Virus record (IMG/VR): IMGVR_UViG_3300027805_000058
Location: 1-29,944 of that record
DNA length: 29,944 nucleotides
Strand: one strand, 5' to 3'
Source: a virus
In this document: in pieces, positions 13,201-19,678 of the stretch
Layout of the letters: every line of letters starts with the position of its first letter
Position numbering within the stretch: position 1 is the stretch's first letter
Made by a program: the position numbers and the translations under genes
The notes under the pieces: generated by a model
The model's database searches: none
Told to the model about the DNA's origin: nothing
The model's input: the letters and a program-made list of their open reading frames with translations, nothing else

Positions 13201-13805
13201 AGGCTCATCTCCTTCAGTTTTGCCACTTTAACATCGAGTTCAGCAAGGAATTCGCTGACCTCTTTCTCTAACAAGGTAATGCAGTCTGTATCCCTCGGGA
13301 TACGCACTACGAGCAACTGTAGGCTCTCGGGCATACGTGGATCGTATGAAACCCAGTCGCACCAATCTGCACCTTCGCAAGCCATTTGCCATTGCATCTG
13401 GTAAAAGTATTTTTGAGGCGGCTCACGCTCAAAAAGGTACTCGATGTGCGTTGCCGTACTCGGGCATTTGATCTCGACGATCCCTGCGCCGACGATGCCA
13501 TCGGGTGACGCACCAGACATCGGGATGGTCGGGTGGTCGATAAAGCCCACCTCGGTGACAAGTTCGCCCACCTTGGCGCTGTACGCATCACGGGCTGCGG
13601 CTTCTTGCTCAACGCCCCACTCCATTGCTGCGTTGCTGAACCCTTCGGTCGGCTTGCCGGTTAGACGTTCGCACACCAACTGCGCCATGTAGTTAGCGCG
13701 GCTGGCTGCGTAGCCAGTCTTAGTGCGAGCCACTACGTCAGCCACCTTCGAGGCAGTCACCTTGCCAAGTCTGGCGGCGTGCCATTCTGCTGATCGCTGT
13801 TCCAT
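13197..13805 (-). CDS. YqaJ/lambda-exonuclease family recombinase nuclease
   Basis: From ATG 13805, with AAGGTGG well placed upstream, the product is 202 residues. It shows EQRSAEWHAARLGKVTASK at the N-terminus, WGVEQEAAARDAY near 63-75, then SGASPDGIV with D102 and VEIKCP with E111 and K113. These are the PD-(D/E)XK catalytic residues of the YqaJ viral recombinase family. It should resect double-stranded DNA ends to give 3' tails for Erf annealing. A longer frame to 13856 would overlap the upstream gene and lacks a ribosome site. Confidence 0.93.
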   Translation of the reverse strand: MEQRSAEWHAARLGKVTASKVADVVARTKTGYAASRANYMAQLVCERLTGKPTEGFSNAAMEWGVEQEAAARDAYSAKVGELVTEVGFIDHPTIPMSGASPDGIVGAGIVEIKCPSTATHIEYLFEREPPQKYFYQMQWQMACEGADWCDWVSYDPRMPESLQLLVVRIPRDTDCITLLEKEVSEFLAELDVKVAKLKEMSL

Positions 13806-13806
13806 A

Positions 13807-14514
13807 TCAAACCACCTTATAATCTTTAAAAACGGCGCCACGAGCGGGATCGCCAACTTTGCACGACTTTACCCAAACCGTTTTCCCGTTCGGTAAACGC
13901 CGATGATGCCCTCGACGCTCATGGAATCGCGGCGATGCGTGCGTGCCGCCGTGATCCTCGCTACTAATCTTTTTTCCACTGACAATCAGTGTTCGCCACG
14001 TATAAATTGGCGGCTTGTTTCGCTCTAGTCTTTTCTTGTTGATAAAGTTATCAATAGTTGGAATTGATGCCTTCGTTGGCATATTTGCAAGCCGTTGATA
14101 CAACATCGCAATTAAAGTCAGACCCCAGTTGCGATTATCAATATCTTGCTGCGTCTCGCCTTCTTTGCGAGTTAAGAACAACTGACCGTCACGAATTGAA
14201 TATATCGCTGTCGTTAATAACTTCGGAAGATGCTCTCCGTATCTAATCACCACGGAAAACTTAATACCGACTTCCGGGTCATCTCCCTCCAAAGTCATCA
14301 AGACTTCGTGAGACACTTTGTTGTGCTGCGCCTGATATACCAAGACGGTCTTATCAAACGGAGGCCGATATGTTGTTAGCCACAATTCTGGCTCAACGTG
14401 TACCGCGTGATCAGTTGGAATTGATCCGCTTAAATCAAACCAATGCCATTCGCACGGGTTTTTCGACGTAGCAACCCACGTCTTAACCATGCGTTGTAAA
14501 AGCGCACTCATCAT
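13807..14514 (-). CDS. Conserved phage protein with HASPRFHERRGHHRRLPNG motif (235 aa)
   Basis: The 235 residues end with a strongly conserved phage signature, HASPRFHERRGHHRRL then NGKTVWVKSCKVGDPARG and a terminal KDYKVV. This C-terminal block, rich in His and Arg, is known from many phage proteins of unknown function. The N-terminal half is alpha/beta with no motif. ATGATG at 14514-14509 gives two possible starts behind AGGAGAGG, and the first overlaps the upstream stop. Its place between small regulators and the exonuclease suggests nucleic-acid metabolism. Confidence 0.82.
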   Translation of the reverse strand: MMSALLQRMVKTWVATSKNPCEWHWFDLSGSIPTDHAVHVEPELWLTTYRPPFDKTVLVYQAQHNKVSHEVLMTLEGDDPEVGIKFSVVIRYGEHLPKLLTTAIYSIRDGQLFLTRKEGETQQDIDNRNWGLTLIAMLYQRLANMPTKASIPTIDNFINKKRLERNKPPIYTWRTLIVSGKKISSEDHGGTHASPRFHERRGHHRRLPNGKTVWVKSCKVGDPARGAVFKDYKVV

Positions 14515-14702
14515 TCCTCTCCTGTGTCTTTTATGGGATCAAACTTGAACCACTCGCAGATTTCATGCATCACGGCTTGACTGACTTTTTCTGTAACACC
14601 GTCAATCAACGACTCATCGCTATGCTTAAACGCACGATGCAGCCCTCGGGTGACGCCAATCTCAACGCACATCTCAATCAGTTTGTAGGTGTCTGGCTTC
14701 AT
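14511..14702 (-). CDS. Hypothetical small phage protein (63 aa)
   Basis: ATG 14702 overlaps the upstream TGA (ATGA) and follows AAGGAG, so it is preferred over the in-frame start at 14723. The 63 residues (MKPDTYKLIEMCVEIGVTRG...) are helical, with a HRAFKHSDESLIDGVTEKVS middle and an acidic end. No family beyond general phage occurrence is recognised. Confidence 0.72.
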   Translation of the reverse strand: MKPDTYKLIEMCVEIGVTRGLHRAFKHSDESLIDGVTEKVSQAVMHEICEWFKFDPIKDTGEE

Positions 14703-14923
14703 TGCAGTTCTCCTTGTTTCCACAGGATGTAGTCGTACTGCTTGATGCCGCGCTGTAAGGCCGTGCCGATCACGCTCTGACGCACGCCCCAGGCTTGCAC
14801 CAAGTCACGGTAGCGGATGCGCCGACACTCTTCCTCGGCCTCTCGCTTACGCTCCAGCAGCACCTTGTACTGCTCGATGCTTAAGCGCAGGTTGTAGCGG
14901 GACGGCTTGGTATATATGTTCAT
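14699..14923 (-). CDS. Small HTH-like phage protein (74 aa)
   Basis: The 74 residues (MNIYTKPSRYNLRLSIEQYK...) are basic. The segment RYRDLVQAWGVRQSVIGTAL reads like a helix-turn-helix in which a short turn separates two helices. A DNA-binding role in the recombination operon is plausible from this pattern alone. It is joined to both neighbours by ATGA overlaps. Confidence 0.7.
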   Translation of the reverse strand: MNIYTKPSRYNLRLSIEQYKVLLERKREAEEECRRIRYRDLVQAWGVRQSVIGTALQRGIKQYDYILWKQGELQ

Positions 14924-15414
14924 TTCGGTATCTCCAGTCGAAGATACTTCGGGTCAAGCAATCGCGTGTTCTGCGCGTAATCCGATGGTGTGCCGTGCTG
15001 CCATGCAAGGTCATACGGAAACCAACCCAGAATCTCAACCGAACGAAGTTCTGGCATTACCGGTTTGGCGACAAACAACACTAAACGCTTGCCGACTTGA
15101 TGCTCACGCACCGCAGCCGAGTCACTCGTCCTGACGCGCCGCACTTCTATGTTCGTGCCAACGTCCGGCAAGTCCTTGAACTTGTCGTGATCGCGCGCAT
15201 CCCAAACGTGTGCGTGCCAGTAGCGGTTAGTCCACTTAGCCACGGCCAACTCGGCTGCACACGCTGCAACCTGTGCCGTGCGTTCATCTTCCATGCGCTT
15301 CTGGTCGTAGTGCGCCGCGTTGCCGCTGTGCCATCGAGCAGACGCACGACGCGCACCGACAAGGCTCACCAAGTCAAACTCCCATGTTTGCAATTCAACT
15401 AACGGCCTAATCAT
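14920..15414 (-). CDS. PD-(D/E)XK-like phage protein (164 aa)
   Basis: ATG 15414 overlaps the upstream TGA, making 164 residues. The core contains AACAAELAVAKWTNRYW, then PDVGTNIEVRRV with D and E spaced as in PD-(D/E)XK enzymes, then KRLVLFVAKPV and VEILGWFPYDLAWQ. The pattern E-(n)-PDVGxxIEVR-(n)-LV is typical of a widespread phage family with a predicted restriction-endonuclease-like fold; here the usual Lys of ExK is Arg, so activity is uncertain. It lies among recombination genes. Confidence 0.75.
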   Translation of the reverse strand: MIRPLVELQTWEFDLVSLVGARRASARWHSGNAAHYDQKRMEDERTAQVAACAAELAVAKWTNRYWHAHVWDARDHDKFKDLPDVGTNIEVRRVRTSDSAAVREHQVGKRLVLFVAKPVMPELRSVEILGWFPYDLAWQHGTPSDYAQNTRLLDPKYLRLEIPK

Positions 15415-15695
15415 AGCGGTGGAACCTCGTACCAACTTCGCACGATCCGCACAGCCTCAAGGTGGTCGCGCAGAACGCGAAGGTCTTGCGTCTTGTTCTT
15501 GACGAAGAAGCCGTGCTTCCAGTCACCGGCTAACCGTTCTTCAATAATCTGTTCCAAACTGGCCTCCGTGGTCGTCAGCGAGTAACGGACGATGTACGCA
15601 GATACGTCGTCGATTACTTGCCGGAGAGTTGGGTCTTGCGGGTTGAGAAGATCGGCAAGTGGGTCTTTCTTTGTTCGGCGCTTAGACTTTTCCAT
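15411..15695 (-). CDS. Hypothetical phage protein (94 aa)
   Basis: The 94 residues begin MEKSKRRTKKDPLADLLNPQ and are charged and helical, with LRQVIDDVSAYIVRYSLTTT and a C-terminal RVLRDHLEAVRIVRSWYEVP. The gene overlaps the 3' end of erf by 82 bases in another frame, a long overlap but with a plausible start at ATG 15695, and it is coupled to the next gene by ATGA. Function is unknown. Confidence 0.68.
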   Translation of the reverse strand: MEKSKRRTKKDPLADLLNPQDPTLRQVIDDVSAYIVRYSLTTTEASLEQIIEERLAGDWKHGFFVKNKTQDLRVLRDHLEAVRIVRSWYEVPPL

Positions 15696-16189
15696 ACGGC
15701 GTTCAACTCCTCGATAGTGGTGGCGGCATCTACAGACGCTTCAACAGCAGGGTCAGTCGCAGAGACTTCGTGCGTGTGGGCGTCAGCGTCGTTATCGCCC
15801 TCGGTCGGGATACAGAAGGCTTGGAAGGCTGCGTACTTGTAAGCCGCAGACATCGCCTTGTTGCTGGCCTTGTCGCCAGAGTCCATCGCCTCGCCTACCG
15901 TGATGACCGTGTGCTTGCTGCCGTCCTCGGCTGCTACAAAGTCGAACTCAACAGTCAGCGTGACGTAAAACAACGCCGTGCCTTGGCGGTTCTGGCGCTC
16001 GATAACCTGGCGGTCAGTCACGCGAGGCAGGATGCACAAGCCGTGCTTTGACAGCATGGGCGAGAGCGCACCGTACACAGCGTCGATGCCACGGAAAGCG
16101 TAGCCCTGTGATGTGTTCTTGCTGTCCTTGCTGATACCGATCTTGGACAGTTCGGCGGTAACGGCAGCAATCTTCTCGTAGACTTTCAT
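15614..16189 (-). CDS. erf: Erf family single-strand annealing protein
   Basis: The 191 residues match the ERF family: N-terminal IAAVTAELSKIGISKDSKN, the diagnostic YAFRGIDAVYGALSPMLSKH at 30-49, and the conserved SGDKASNKAMSAAYKYAAFQ core near 107-126. It anneals complementary single strands during recombination and genome circularisation. AGGGAACCACA precedes ATG 16189, which overlaps the upstream TGA. Its partner exonuclease is encoded four genes downstream. The C-terminal 30 residues or so are probably a flexible or partner-binding extension. Confidence 0.95.
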   Translation of the reverse strand: MKVYEKIAAVTAELSKIGISKDSKNTSQGYAFRGIDAVYGALSPMLSKHGLCILPRVTDRQVIERQNRQGTALFYVTLTVEFDFVAAEDGSKHTVITVGEAMDSGDKASNKAMSAAYKYAAFQAFCIPTEGDNDADAHTHEVSATDPAVEASVDAATTIEELNAVWKSLSAEQRKTHLPIFSTRKTQLSGK

Positions 16190-16401
16190 TGTGGTTCCCT
16201 CAGTTTGGCGGATGCAGCATCAATAGCAGCGAGGCACTCGGCAAATGCCTGGTGCAATTTGAAAGCGCCTTCGGCTTCGATGCGGTTGAGTTCGTTCAAG
16301 CCTTCGATGACGTTGAAGGCTGCGTGTTCGTACCGGCAGTGCAGTTCCATGAGCCGGTCGCGCTCCTGCTCTTGCAGGATGCGGAAGTCGTCTTGTTCCA
16401 T
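16186..16401 (-). CDS. Small helical phage protein, first gene of the recombination operon (71 aa)
   Basis: From ATG 16401, with GGAG 6 bases upstream, the product is 71 residues: MEQDDFRILQEQERDRLMEL then EHAAFNVIEGLNELNRIEAE. It is helical and acidic. An alternative longer frame would extend through the divergent promoter region to 16500 and is rejected. It is transcribed from the minus-strand promoter at 16439-16466 and coupled to erf by ATGA. Function is unknown. Confidence 0.75.
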   Translation of the reverse strand: MEQDDFRILQEQERDRLMELHCRYEHAAFNVIEGLNELNRIEAEGAFKLHQAFAECLAAIDAASAKLREPQ

Positions 16402-16438
16402 CGTAGTCTCCAGTAAGCGGGGCCGATCCCCGGAGTTA

Positions 16439-16466
16439 AGTATACGCATGTTGACTATGGTGTCAA
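16439..16466 (-). promoter_or_regulatory. Sigma70-type promoter for the leftward recombination operon
   Basis: On the minus strand TTGACA (16466-16461), a 16-base spacer and TATACT (16444-16439) form a near-consensus promoter. The start site would be near 16432, leaving a leader of about 30 bases with GGAG before ATG 16401. The -35 box is one arm of the palindrome at 16450-16467. Confidence 0.75.
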
Positions 16467-16467
16467 C
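16450..16467. promoter_or_regulatory. Palindromic operator GTTGAC-N6-GTCAAC shared by divergent promoters
   Basis: The sequence GTTGACTATGGTGTCAAC has perfect 6-bp arms. Each arm contains a -35 hexamer, TTGACT for the rightward promoter and TTGACA for the leftward one. A dimer bound here would cover both -35 boxes at once. The adjacent Cro-like protein is the obvious candidate ligand. Confidence 0.7.
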
Positions 16468-16479
16468 AGTCGTTACAGT
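16451..16479 (+). promoter_or_regulatory. Promoter for the Cro-like gene, probably giving a leaderless mRNA
   Basis: TTGACT (16451-16456), 17 bases, TACAGT (16474-16479). Only six bases separate the -10 box from ATG 16486, so the start site should fall on the initiation codon. No Shine-Dalgarno is present before the ATG. The spacing equals that of lambda PRM and cI, a known leaderless message. Confidence 0.6.
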
Positions 16480-16485
16480 GCGCCC

Positions 16486-16659
16486 ATGACACCGAAGCAA
16501 CTACTGAAGATTTATGGTTCCCAAGCGGAGATCGCTCGGGCGTTAGGCGTGACTCGTCAGGCCGTGCTGCGTTGGTTTAAGGAAAACAAGATTCCTGCCC
16601 TGCGGCTGTATCAGATTGAATGTGTGGTGAAGCCCAATGATCCAGCAGCAGATCGTTAG
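16486..16659 (+). CDS. Cro-like helix-turn-helix regulator (57 aa)
   Basis: The 57 residues include GSQAEIARALGVTRQAVLRW at 11-30, a classic HTH of the Cro/YdaS type: QAEIARAL helix, GV turn, TRQAVLRWF recognition helix. The following KIPALRLYQIECV matches the dimer-forming strand-helix end seen in P22-type Cro proteins (IPxxxAYxLE). It is transcribed away from the recombination operon and starts 19 bases from the palindrome at 16450-16467. It is the likely switch protein; no CI-type repressor with a cleavable domain is present. Its last 23 bases overlap the next gene. Confidence 0.88.
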   Translation: MTPKQLLKIYGSQAEIARALGVTRQAVLRWFKENKIPALRLYQIECVVKPNDPAADR

Positions 16660-16951
16660 TAGCGACATCTCGTGGGCGTCGCAGGCCAACGTCCGGTATT
16701 GGGAGTCGGTAAGGAATAATCCTTACCATAAACTCCGGTTAGCCGATGCGTACCTTGCCCGGATCAACGTAGGCGAGTGGTCGCAGCGGGCAGAGCGCAC
16801 GTCGTGGCTTAAGAACTACGTGGGCGACATCCTCCGCAGCCTGACCGACGTAAAGGAAGCGTATGGCGACCCGCACATCCGTGGCATGGTCAGGGAGTTG
16901 TGGGGCGAACCTGGCGTGACGCGATTGAAGGCAAGGGCGGAAGCGGCATAA
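16637..16951 (+). CDS. Hypothetical phage protein (104 aa)
   Basis: A 104-residue basic, helical protein (MIQQQIVSSDISWASQANVR...), with aromatic-rich WESVRNNPYHKLRLADAYLA and WLKNYVGDILRSLTDVKEAY. It starts 23 bases before the end of the Cro-like gene, with a GGTGAAG site upstream. No motif is recognised. Placement with the regulator and a nuclease suggests an early function. Confidence 0.7.
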   Translation: MIQQQIVSSDISWASQANVRYWESVRNNPYHKLRLADAYLARINVGEWSQRAERTSWLKNYVGDILRSLTDVKEAYGDPHIRGMVRELWGEPGVTRLKARAEAA

Positions 16952-16958
16952 TAGGCCG

Positions 16959-17267
16959 ATGCGCTACGCCAAACGTCGGGACAACAACCACACGGATATA
17001 GTCGAAGCCCTCCGCAAGGCCAACTTCGAGGTCATCGACTTTGCCAGCGCCGGTCACGACATCCCTGACCTGCTCGCCATTAAGCCCATGCACGACGGCA
17101 TGGCGTGGATATGTTGGGTAGAGGTCAAGGCGAAGGGCGGGCGGCTCTCAGACGGCCAGAAGCGCTTTAGGGGGCTGTTTGAGCCTAGGGGCGAGTGGTA
17201 CGAAGGCAGGGACGCCGACGACACCGTGTGCGCCTTACAAGCCCTGTACTTGCAGCGGCTTAAATAA
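16959..17267 (+). CDS. VRR-NUC-type nuclease (102 aa)
   Basis: The 102 residues follow the minimal VRR-NUC/PD-(D/E)XK layout: N-terminal helix RRDNNHTDIVEALRKANFEV, then GHDIPDLLAI with the catalytic Asp (about residue 37), then WVEVKAKGGRLSDGQKRF with Glu and Lys of the ExK motif (about 55-57). Stand-alone phage VRR-NUC proteins cleave branched DNA such as Holliday junctions or flaps. The start is 8 bases after the previous stop, with AGG close by and CATAAT six bases before the ATG. Confidence 0.9.
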   Translation: MRYAKRRDNNHTDIVEALRKANFEVIDFASAGHDIPDLLAIKPMHDGMAWICWVEVKAKGGRLSDGQKRFRGLFEPRGEWYEGRDADDTVCALQALYLQRLK

Positions 17268-17279
17268 TTCGTTTACAAT
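17250..17279 (+). promoter_or_regulatory. Possible promoter directly before the 87-aa gene
   Basis: TTGCAG (17250-17255), 18 bases, TACAAT (17274-17279), then six bases to ATG 17286. The geometry repeats that of the Cro-like gene's promoter, and there is again no Shine-Dalgarno, which suggests a second leaderless message. Confidence 0.45.
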
Positions 17280-17285
17280 AGCGCC

Positions 17286-17549
17286 ATGAACAACTGGCGC
17301 TCACTAAACCAATCACTGAACTTACTGAACGAGGGGCAGGTCAAAGCCCTGCTTGATGACGAGATCGTCGGCCAACGTCGCACGACGTTCCTCAAGCGGC
17401 TGCACCAACGTTACTGCATCCTGCGAGCCGCTCGGGAACGCGCTGAGATTTTCAGCGCCGTCGCAGATAAGTCAGATAGTCCGCACCTTCCTGCGGGTCC
17501 CACCACACTTTCACCAAGTCTGGATGGTCAGGCGGTAGGTCTGGGTTAA
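17286..17549 (+). CDS. Conserved phage protein (87 aa)
   Basis: The first 58 residues, with SLNQSLNLLNEGQVKALLDD and RRTTFLKRLHQRYCILRAAR then ERAEI, resemble a conserved small phage family with the pattern LxxxxEEQVxxLLxxExxGxRRxxxxxRLHQRYxxLRxxRER; its function is unknown. The last 29 residues (SAVADKSDSPHL...) are encoded opposite the 3' end of the metallophosphoesterase gene and may be a non-conserved tail. The genes converge with a 98-base overlap. Confidence 0.78.
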   Translation: MNNWRSLNQSLNLLNEGQVKALLDDEIVGQRRTTFLKRLHQRYCILRAARERAEIFSAVADKSDSPHLPAGPTTLSPSLDGQAVGLG

Positions 17550-18519
17550 TCGTCGTCAGGACGCAGGGTGACAGGGCGTTGTCCCTGAACCCTCGATCCT
17601 TCGCATAACGGTCGTAGACCTTATACGAGGCGACCTTGCAGGCGTGCATGGTAATGCCGCTAATCGCATCCTTCAGGACGCTATAGGCGCTCTCGTGCTT
17701 ATGCCCTGCCACGTAGATGTGGTCGCGGGTTCCCATAATGGCAGCCTTCATCGGGCCATGCGCCGGGTTCCAGATAGACGAGCCGCTGTGGTCGTGACGA
17801 GCGTTGACCCGCACTTCCATGCCGTTCGGGAACCGAAGCGCTATACGGGCTTCTGAGGACTTATAGAGGGCGTTCTGCTGCTTGGCTATCCACTTTAGCG
17901 GATCGCCCGAGCCTGACCACAGGTCGTGGTTTCCAGCAATCATGTAGAGCCAGTCGCAGCGACCGACGAACCACTCCGCAATCTTCCAGGCTTGCGAGGC
18001 AGACGTACTCTGGTCGGCGTAAAGCCTTGCTAAACGACCACACCAGTTGTTCGTGGTGTCGCCTACGTTGCAGGCAAACAGCCCCTCGGTCTTGTTCACC
18101 AGCGCCGTGTGCCGCTCGATGGCTTCAATGTCGCAGCCGTCGTCGTCTACGTGCGGGTCGCCAAAGTGCAGCAGGCCGATAGCGCCGCCGAGTTTGACCT
18201 TAATAGGAATGAGTTTGGAGGCTTCTTCGTGTTCGCGCTTGTGCAGGAACTTACGCTTGCGCTGCTCAATCAACTCCTCGATGGGAACGTCGTCGTCAGG
18301 CAGCGGGGTAAATGAGAATCCGGGCTTATCTACGTCTTGCTTGACTGCACCCGGCTGATACGTTGACTCAGGGATGATGTAGCCCTTTGCCCTCATCTTT
18401 TTGAGCCGCATCATTAGGCTTCGTTCGTTGACGCCTATCTTGTTAGCGGCTATGGCTCGGATGCCGTTGGCGTCCTGTAGAGCCTTTAGGATTTCATCGT
18501 CAGTGGCTTTTGCTTGCAT
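17452..18519 (-). CDS. Calcineurin-like metallophosphoesterase with N-terminal HTH
   Basis: The 355 residues carry the full metallophosphoesterase set: GDPHVDDDG (D121, H123), GDTTNNW (D154), GNHDLW (N197, H198), RHDHSG (H242, H244) and GHKHES (H273, H275). The first 60 residues look like a helix-turn-helix or winged region (IRAIAANKIGVNERSLMMRL). The enzyme could hydrolyse phosphodiesters in nucleic acid or nucleotides. It is the last gene of the late leftward block, right after the lysis genes, and its 3' end overlaps the converging 87-aa gene. Confidence 0.92.
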   Translation of the reverse strand: MQAKATDDEILKALQDANGIRAIAANKIGVNERSLMMRLKKMRAKGYIIPESTYQPGAVKQDVDKPGFSFTPLPDDDVPIEELIEQRKRKFLHKREHEEASKLIPIKVKLGGAIGLLHFGDPHVDDDGCDIEAIERHTALVNKTEGLFACNVGDTTNNWCGRLARLYADQSTSASQAWKIAEWFVGRCDWLYMIAGNHDLWSGSGDPLKWIAKQQNALYKSSEARIALRFPNGMEVRVNARHDHSGSSIWNPAHGPMKAAIMGTRDHIYVAGHKHESAYSVLKDAISGITMHACKVASYKVYDRYAKDRGFRDNALSPCVLTTINPDLPPDHPDLVKVWWDPQEGADYLTYLRRR

Positions 18520-18522
18520 CGT

Positions 18523-18819
18523 CTACTCCATCGTTGTGAGCATCTGTTGCAGCAAGTGGCCGGTTCGGTCTACGAGTTGTTCGTCTGACGACAGGTCGGG
18601 ATGACCTGCGACATCAAAAAGGGCGTGCATAGCCTCATGCGCCCATACTTGCTGCCGGTTCGTGCCTTTACAAGAACTTATGATGTGAATCTCATACTTG
18701 TCTGGAAGCCACATTCCAACACAATTTTTGCCGTGACGCCACTTTGAAGGCGATATTACTTTGACTTTGATGGTGTGACCGGCTAGTTGGAAGCGCTGTG
18801 GGATGCCGTCTGTACGCAT
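18523..18819 (-). CDS. Zincin-like small phage protein with HEAMH motif (98 aa)
   Basis: ATG 18819 follows AGGAGG by 4 bases, so the product is 98 residues. AHEAMHALFDV has the HExxH zinc motif at 61-65, and DEQLVD at 79-84 supplies a likely third ligand (E80), as in small ImmA/IrrE- or SprT-like metallopeptidase folds. The protein lies between the endolysin and the phosphoesterase. A protease role, possibly in late assembly or host-protein cleavage, is inferred from the motif only. Confidence 0.8.
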   Translation of the reverse strand: MRTDGIPQRFQLAGHTIKVKVISPSKWRHGKNCVGMWLPDKYEIHIISSCKGTNRQQVWAHEAMHALFDVAGHPDLSSDEQLVDRTGHLLQQMLTTME

Positions 18820-18827
18820 GACGCCTC

Positions 18828-19199
18828 CTAATAAGACCAAATATTGGGCCGCAGGCCGCCCTCCAAAGTATCCAAGTGTATAAAGCGACCGCTACCTTTT
18901 TGTTGCACGCCAATACCAGTAAAGCCCATCTGAAAGGCTAACTTCAGCAGTCTGTGCGCGTCCGCACCAACGACAGCAATGTCGCAAGCGCAGCCCGATG
19001 CGTGCGCTCCAGGTTGTGCCTTCTTGGCCTCGATAGGGTGCTTGGCGCAGCGGTAGCCAGACGTAATCTTCATCGGCTTACCGTAGGCGCTACGCAGGGC
19101 TTGGAGTTTGTTCATAAACTCCTGCTTCATCTCGTTCTTGCCGCAGTGCGAGCAGTTGAACTCTTCGGCCTTAAAGTTCGGTACGAACGCCCAGTCCAT
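18828..19199 (-). CDS. Endolysin, peptidase M15 family
   Basis: The 123 residues include SGYRCAKHP at 47-55, GAHASGCACDI at 65-74 (zinc ligands H66 and D73) and FIHLD at 107-110 (H108), the HxxxxxxD...HxD layout of M15 (DD- or L-Ala-D-Glu) peptidases. An extra CSHCG (16-20) may bind structural zinc, as in relatives of the same family. It cleaves peptidoglycan cross-links or stems at lysis. There is no signal peptide, so release depends on the holin. It is next to the spanin pair. Confidence 0.94.
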   Translation of the reverse strand: MDWAFVPNFKAEEFNCSHCGKNEMKQEFMNKLQALRSAYGKPMKITSGYRCAKHPIEAKKAQPGAHASGCACDIAVVGADAHRLLKLAFQMGFTGIGVQQKGSGRFIHLDTLEGGLRPNIWSY

Positions 19200-19201
19200 G
19201 A

Positions 19202-19678
19202 TTAGCCCCCATCTTTTATCCAGCCCTGCAAGGCACGCAGTTTAGCGTTCTCGGCGTCACAGGCGGCGGCTAGGGCGTAGAGGTCGGCTCCGATGTCTGG
19301 CCCTGCTTTAAGATCGCTTCCAGCCGGTCGGTCATTGCTCCCGGTGGGGGTGGTGGCACCATCAGTTCCTTGGGCGGCGTTCCCGGTTGGCGGGGCTGGG
19401 GGACTGACGCACAGCCTGACAGGAGTGCGATTAACAGCACGATCAACAGCACGTTTATTAAGGCGCTCAATCTCCAACTGATACGAGCCTGAAGCGCGTT
19501 CAGCACGCGCTCGGTCAGCCCGTTCCGCTGCCAACTCGGCCTCCAGTCGTTCAATTTGCGGCCTAAGTTCTGCACGTCCCTGCTCCCGAAGTGTATACAC
19601 CGCGTATATACATGTCAGACCCAACACTGCTGCGATCAGAGCGTGTGGGGCATAGCGCCACAGCCACGCAGCCCACAT
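19202..19678 (-). CDS. Rz: Inner-membrane spanin subunit (Rz-like)
   Basis: From ATG 19678 (GTG 19681 is also possible) the product is 158 residues. An N-terminal transmembrane helix (PHALIAAVLGLTCIYAVY) is followed by a coiled coil (LRPQIERLEAELAAERADRA), a Pro/Thr/Gly-rich linker and a conserved-looking end, DIGADLYALAAACDAENAKL. This is the usual i-spanin architecture, with the periplasmic coiled coil that pulls the two membranes together. A second lipoprotein frame is embedded within it. Confidence 0.9.
   Translation of the reverse strand: MWAAWLWRYAPHALIAAVLGLTCIYAVYTLREQGRAELRPQIERLEAELAAERADRARAERASGSYQLEIERLNKRAVDRAVNRTPVRLCVSPPAPPTGNAAQGTDGATTPTGSNDRPAGSDLKAGPDIGADLYALAAACDAENAKLRALQGWIKDGG
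19270..19506 (-). CDS. Rz1: Outer-membrane spanin lipoprotein (Rz1-like), embedded in the i-spanin gene
   Basis: In the +1 frame inside the Rz gene there is a signal sequence and lipobox, LLIVLLIALLSGC, with the acylated Cys at codon position 55 of the long frame. The mature lipoprotein is 47 residues and Pro-rich (CASVPQPRQPGTPPKEL, then VPPPPPG). This matches Rz1-type o-spanins. The initiation codon is not certain: GTG 19506 gives a 78-residue precursor with a basic n-region, TTG 19470 or GTG 19452 would be shorter. Confidence 0.85.
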   Translation of the reverse strand: MLNALQARISWRLSALINVLLIVLLIALLSGCASVPQPRQPGTPPKELMVPPPPPGAMTDRLEAILKQGQTSEPTSTP

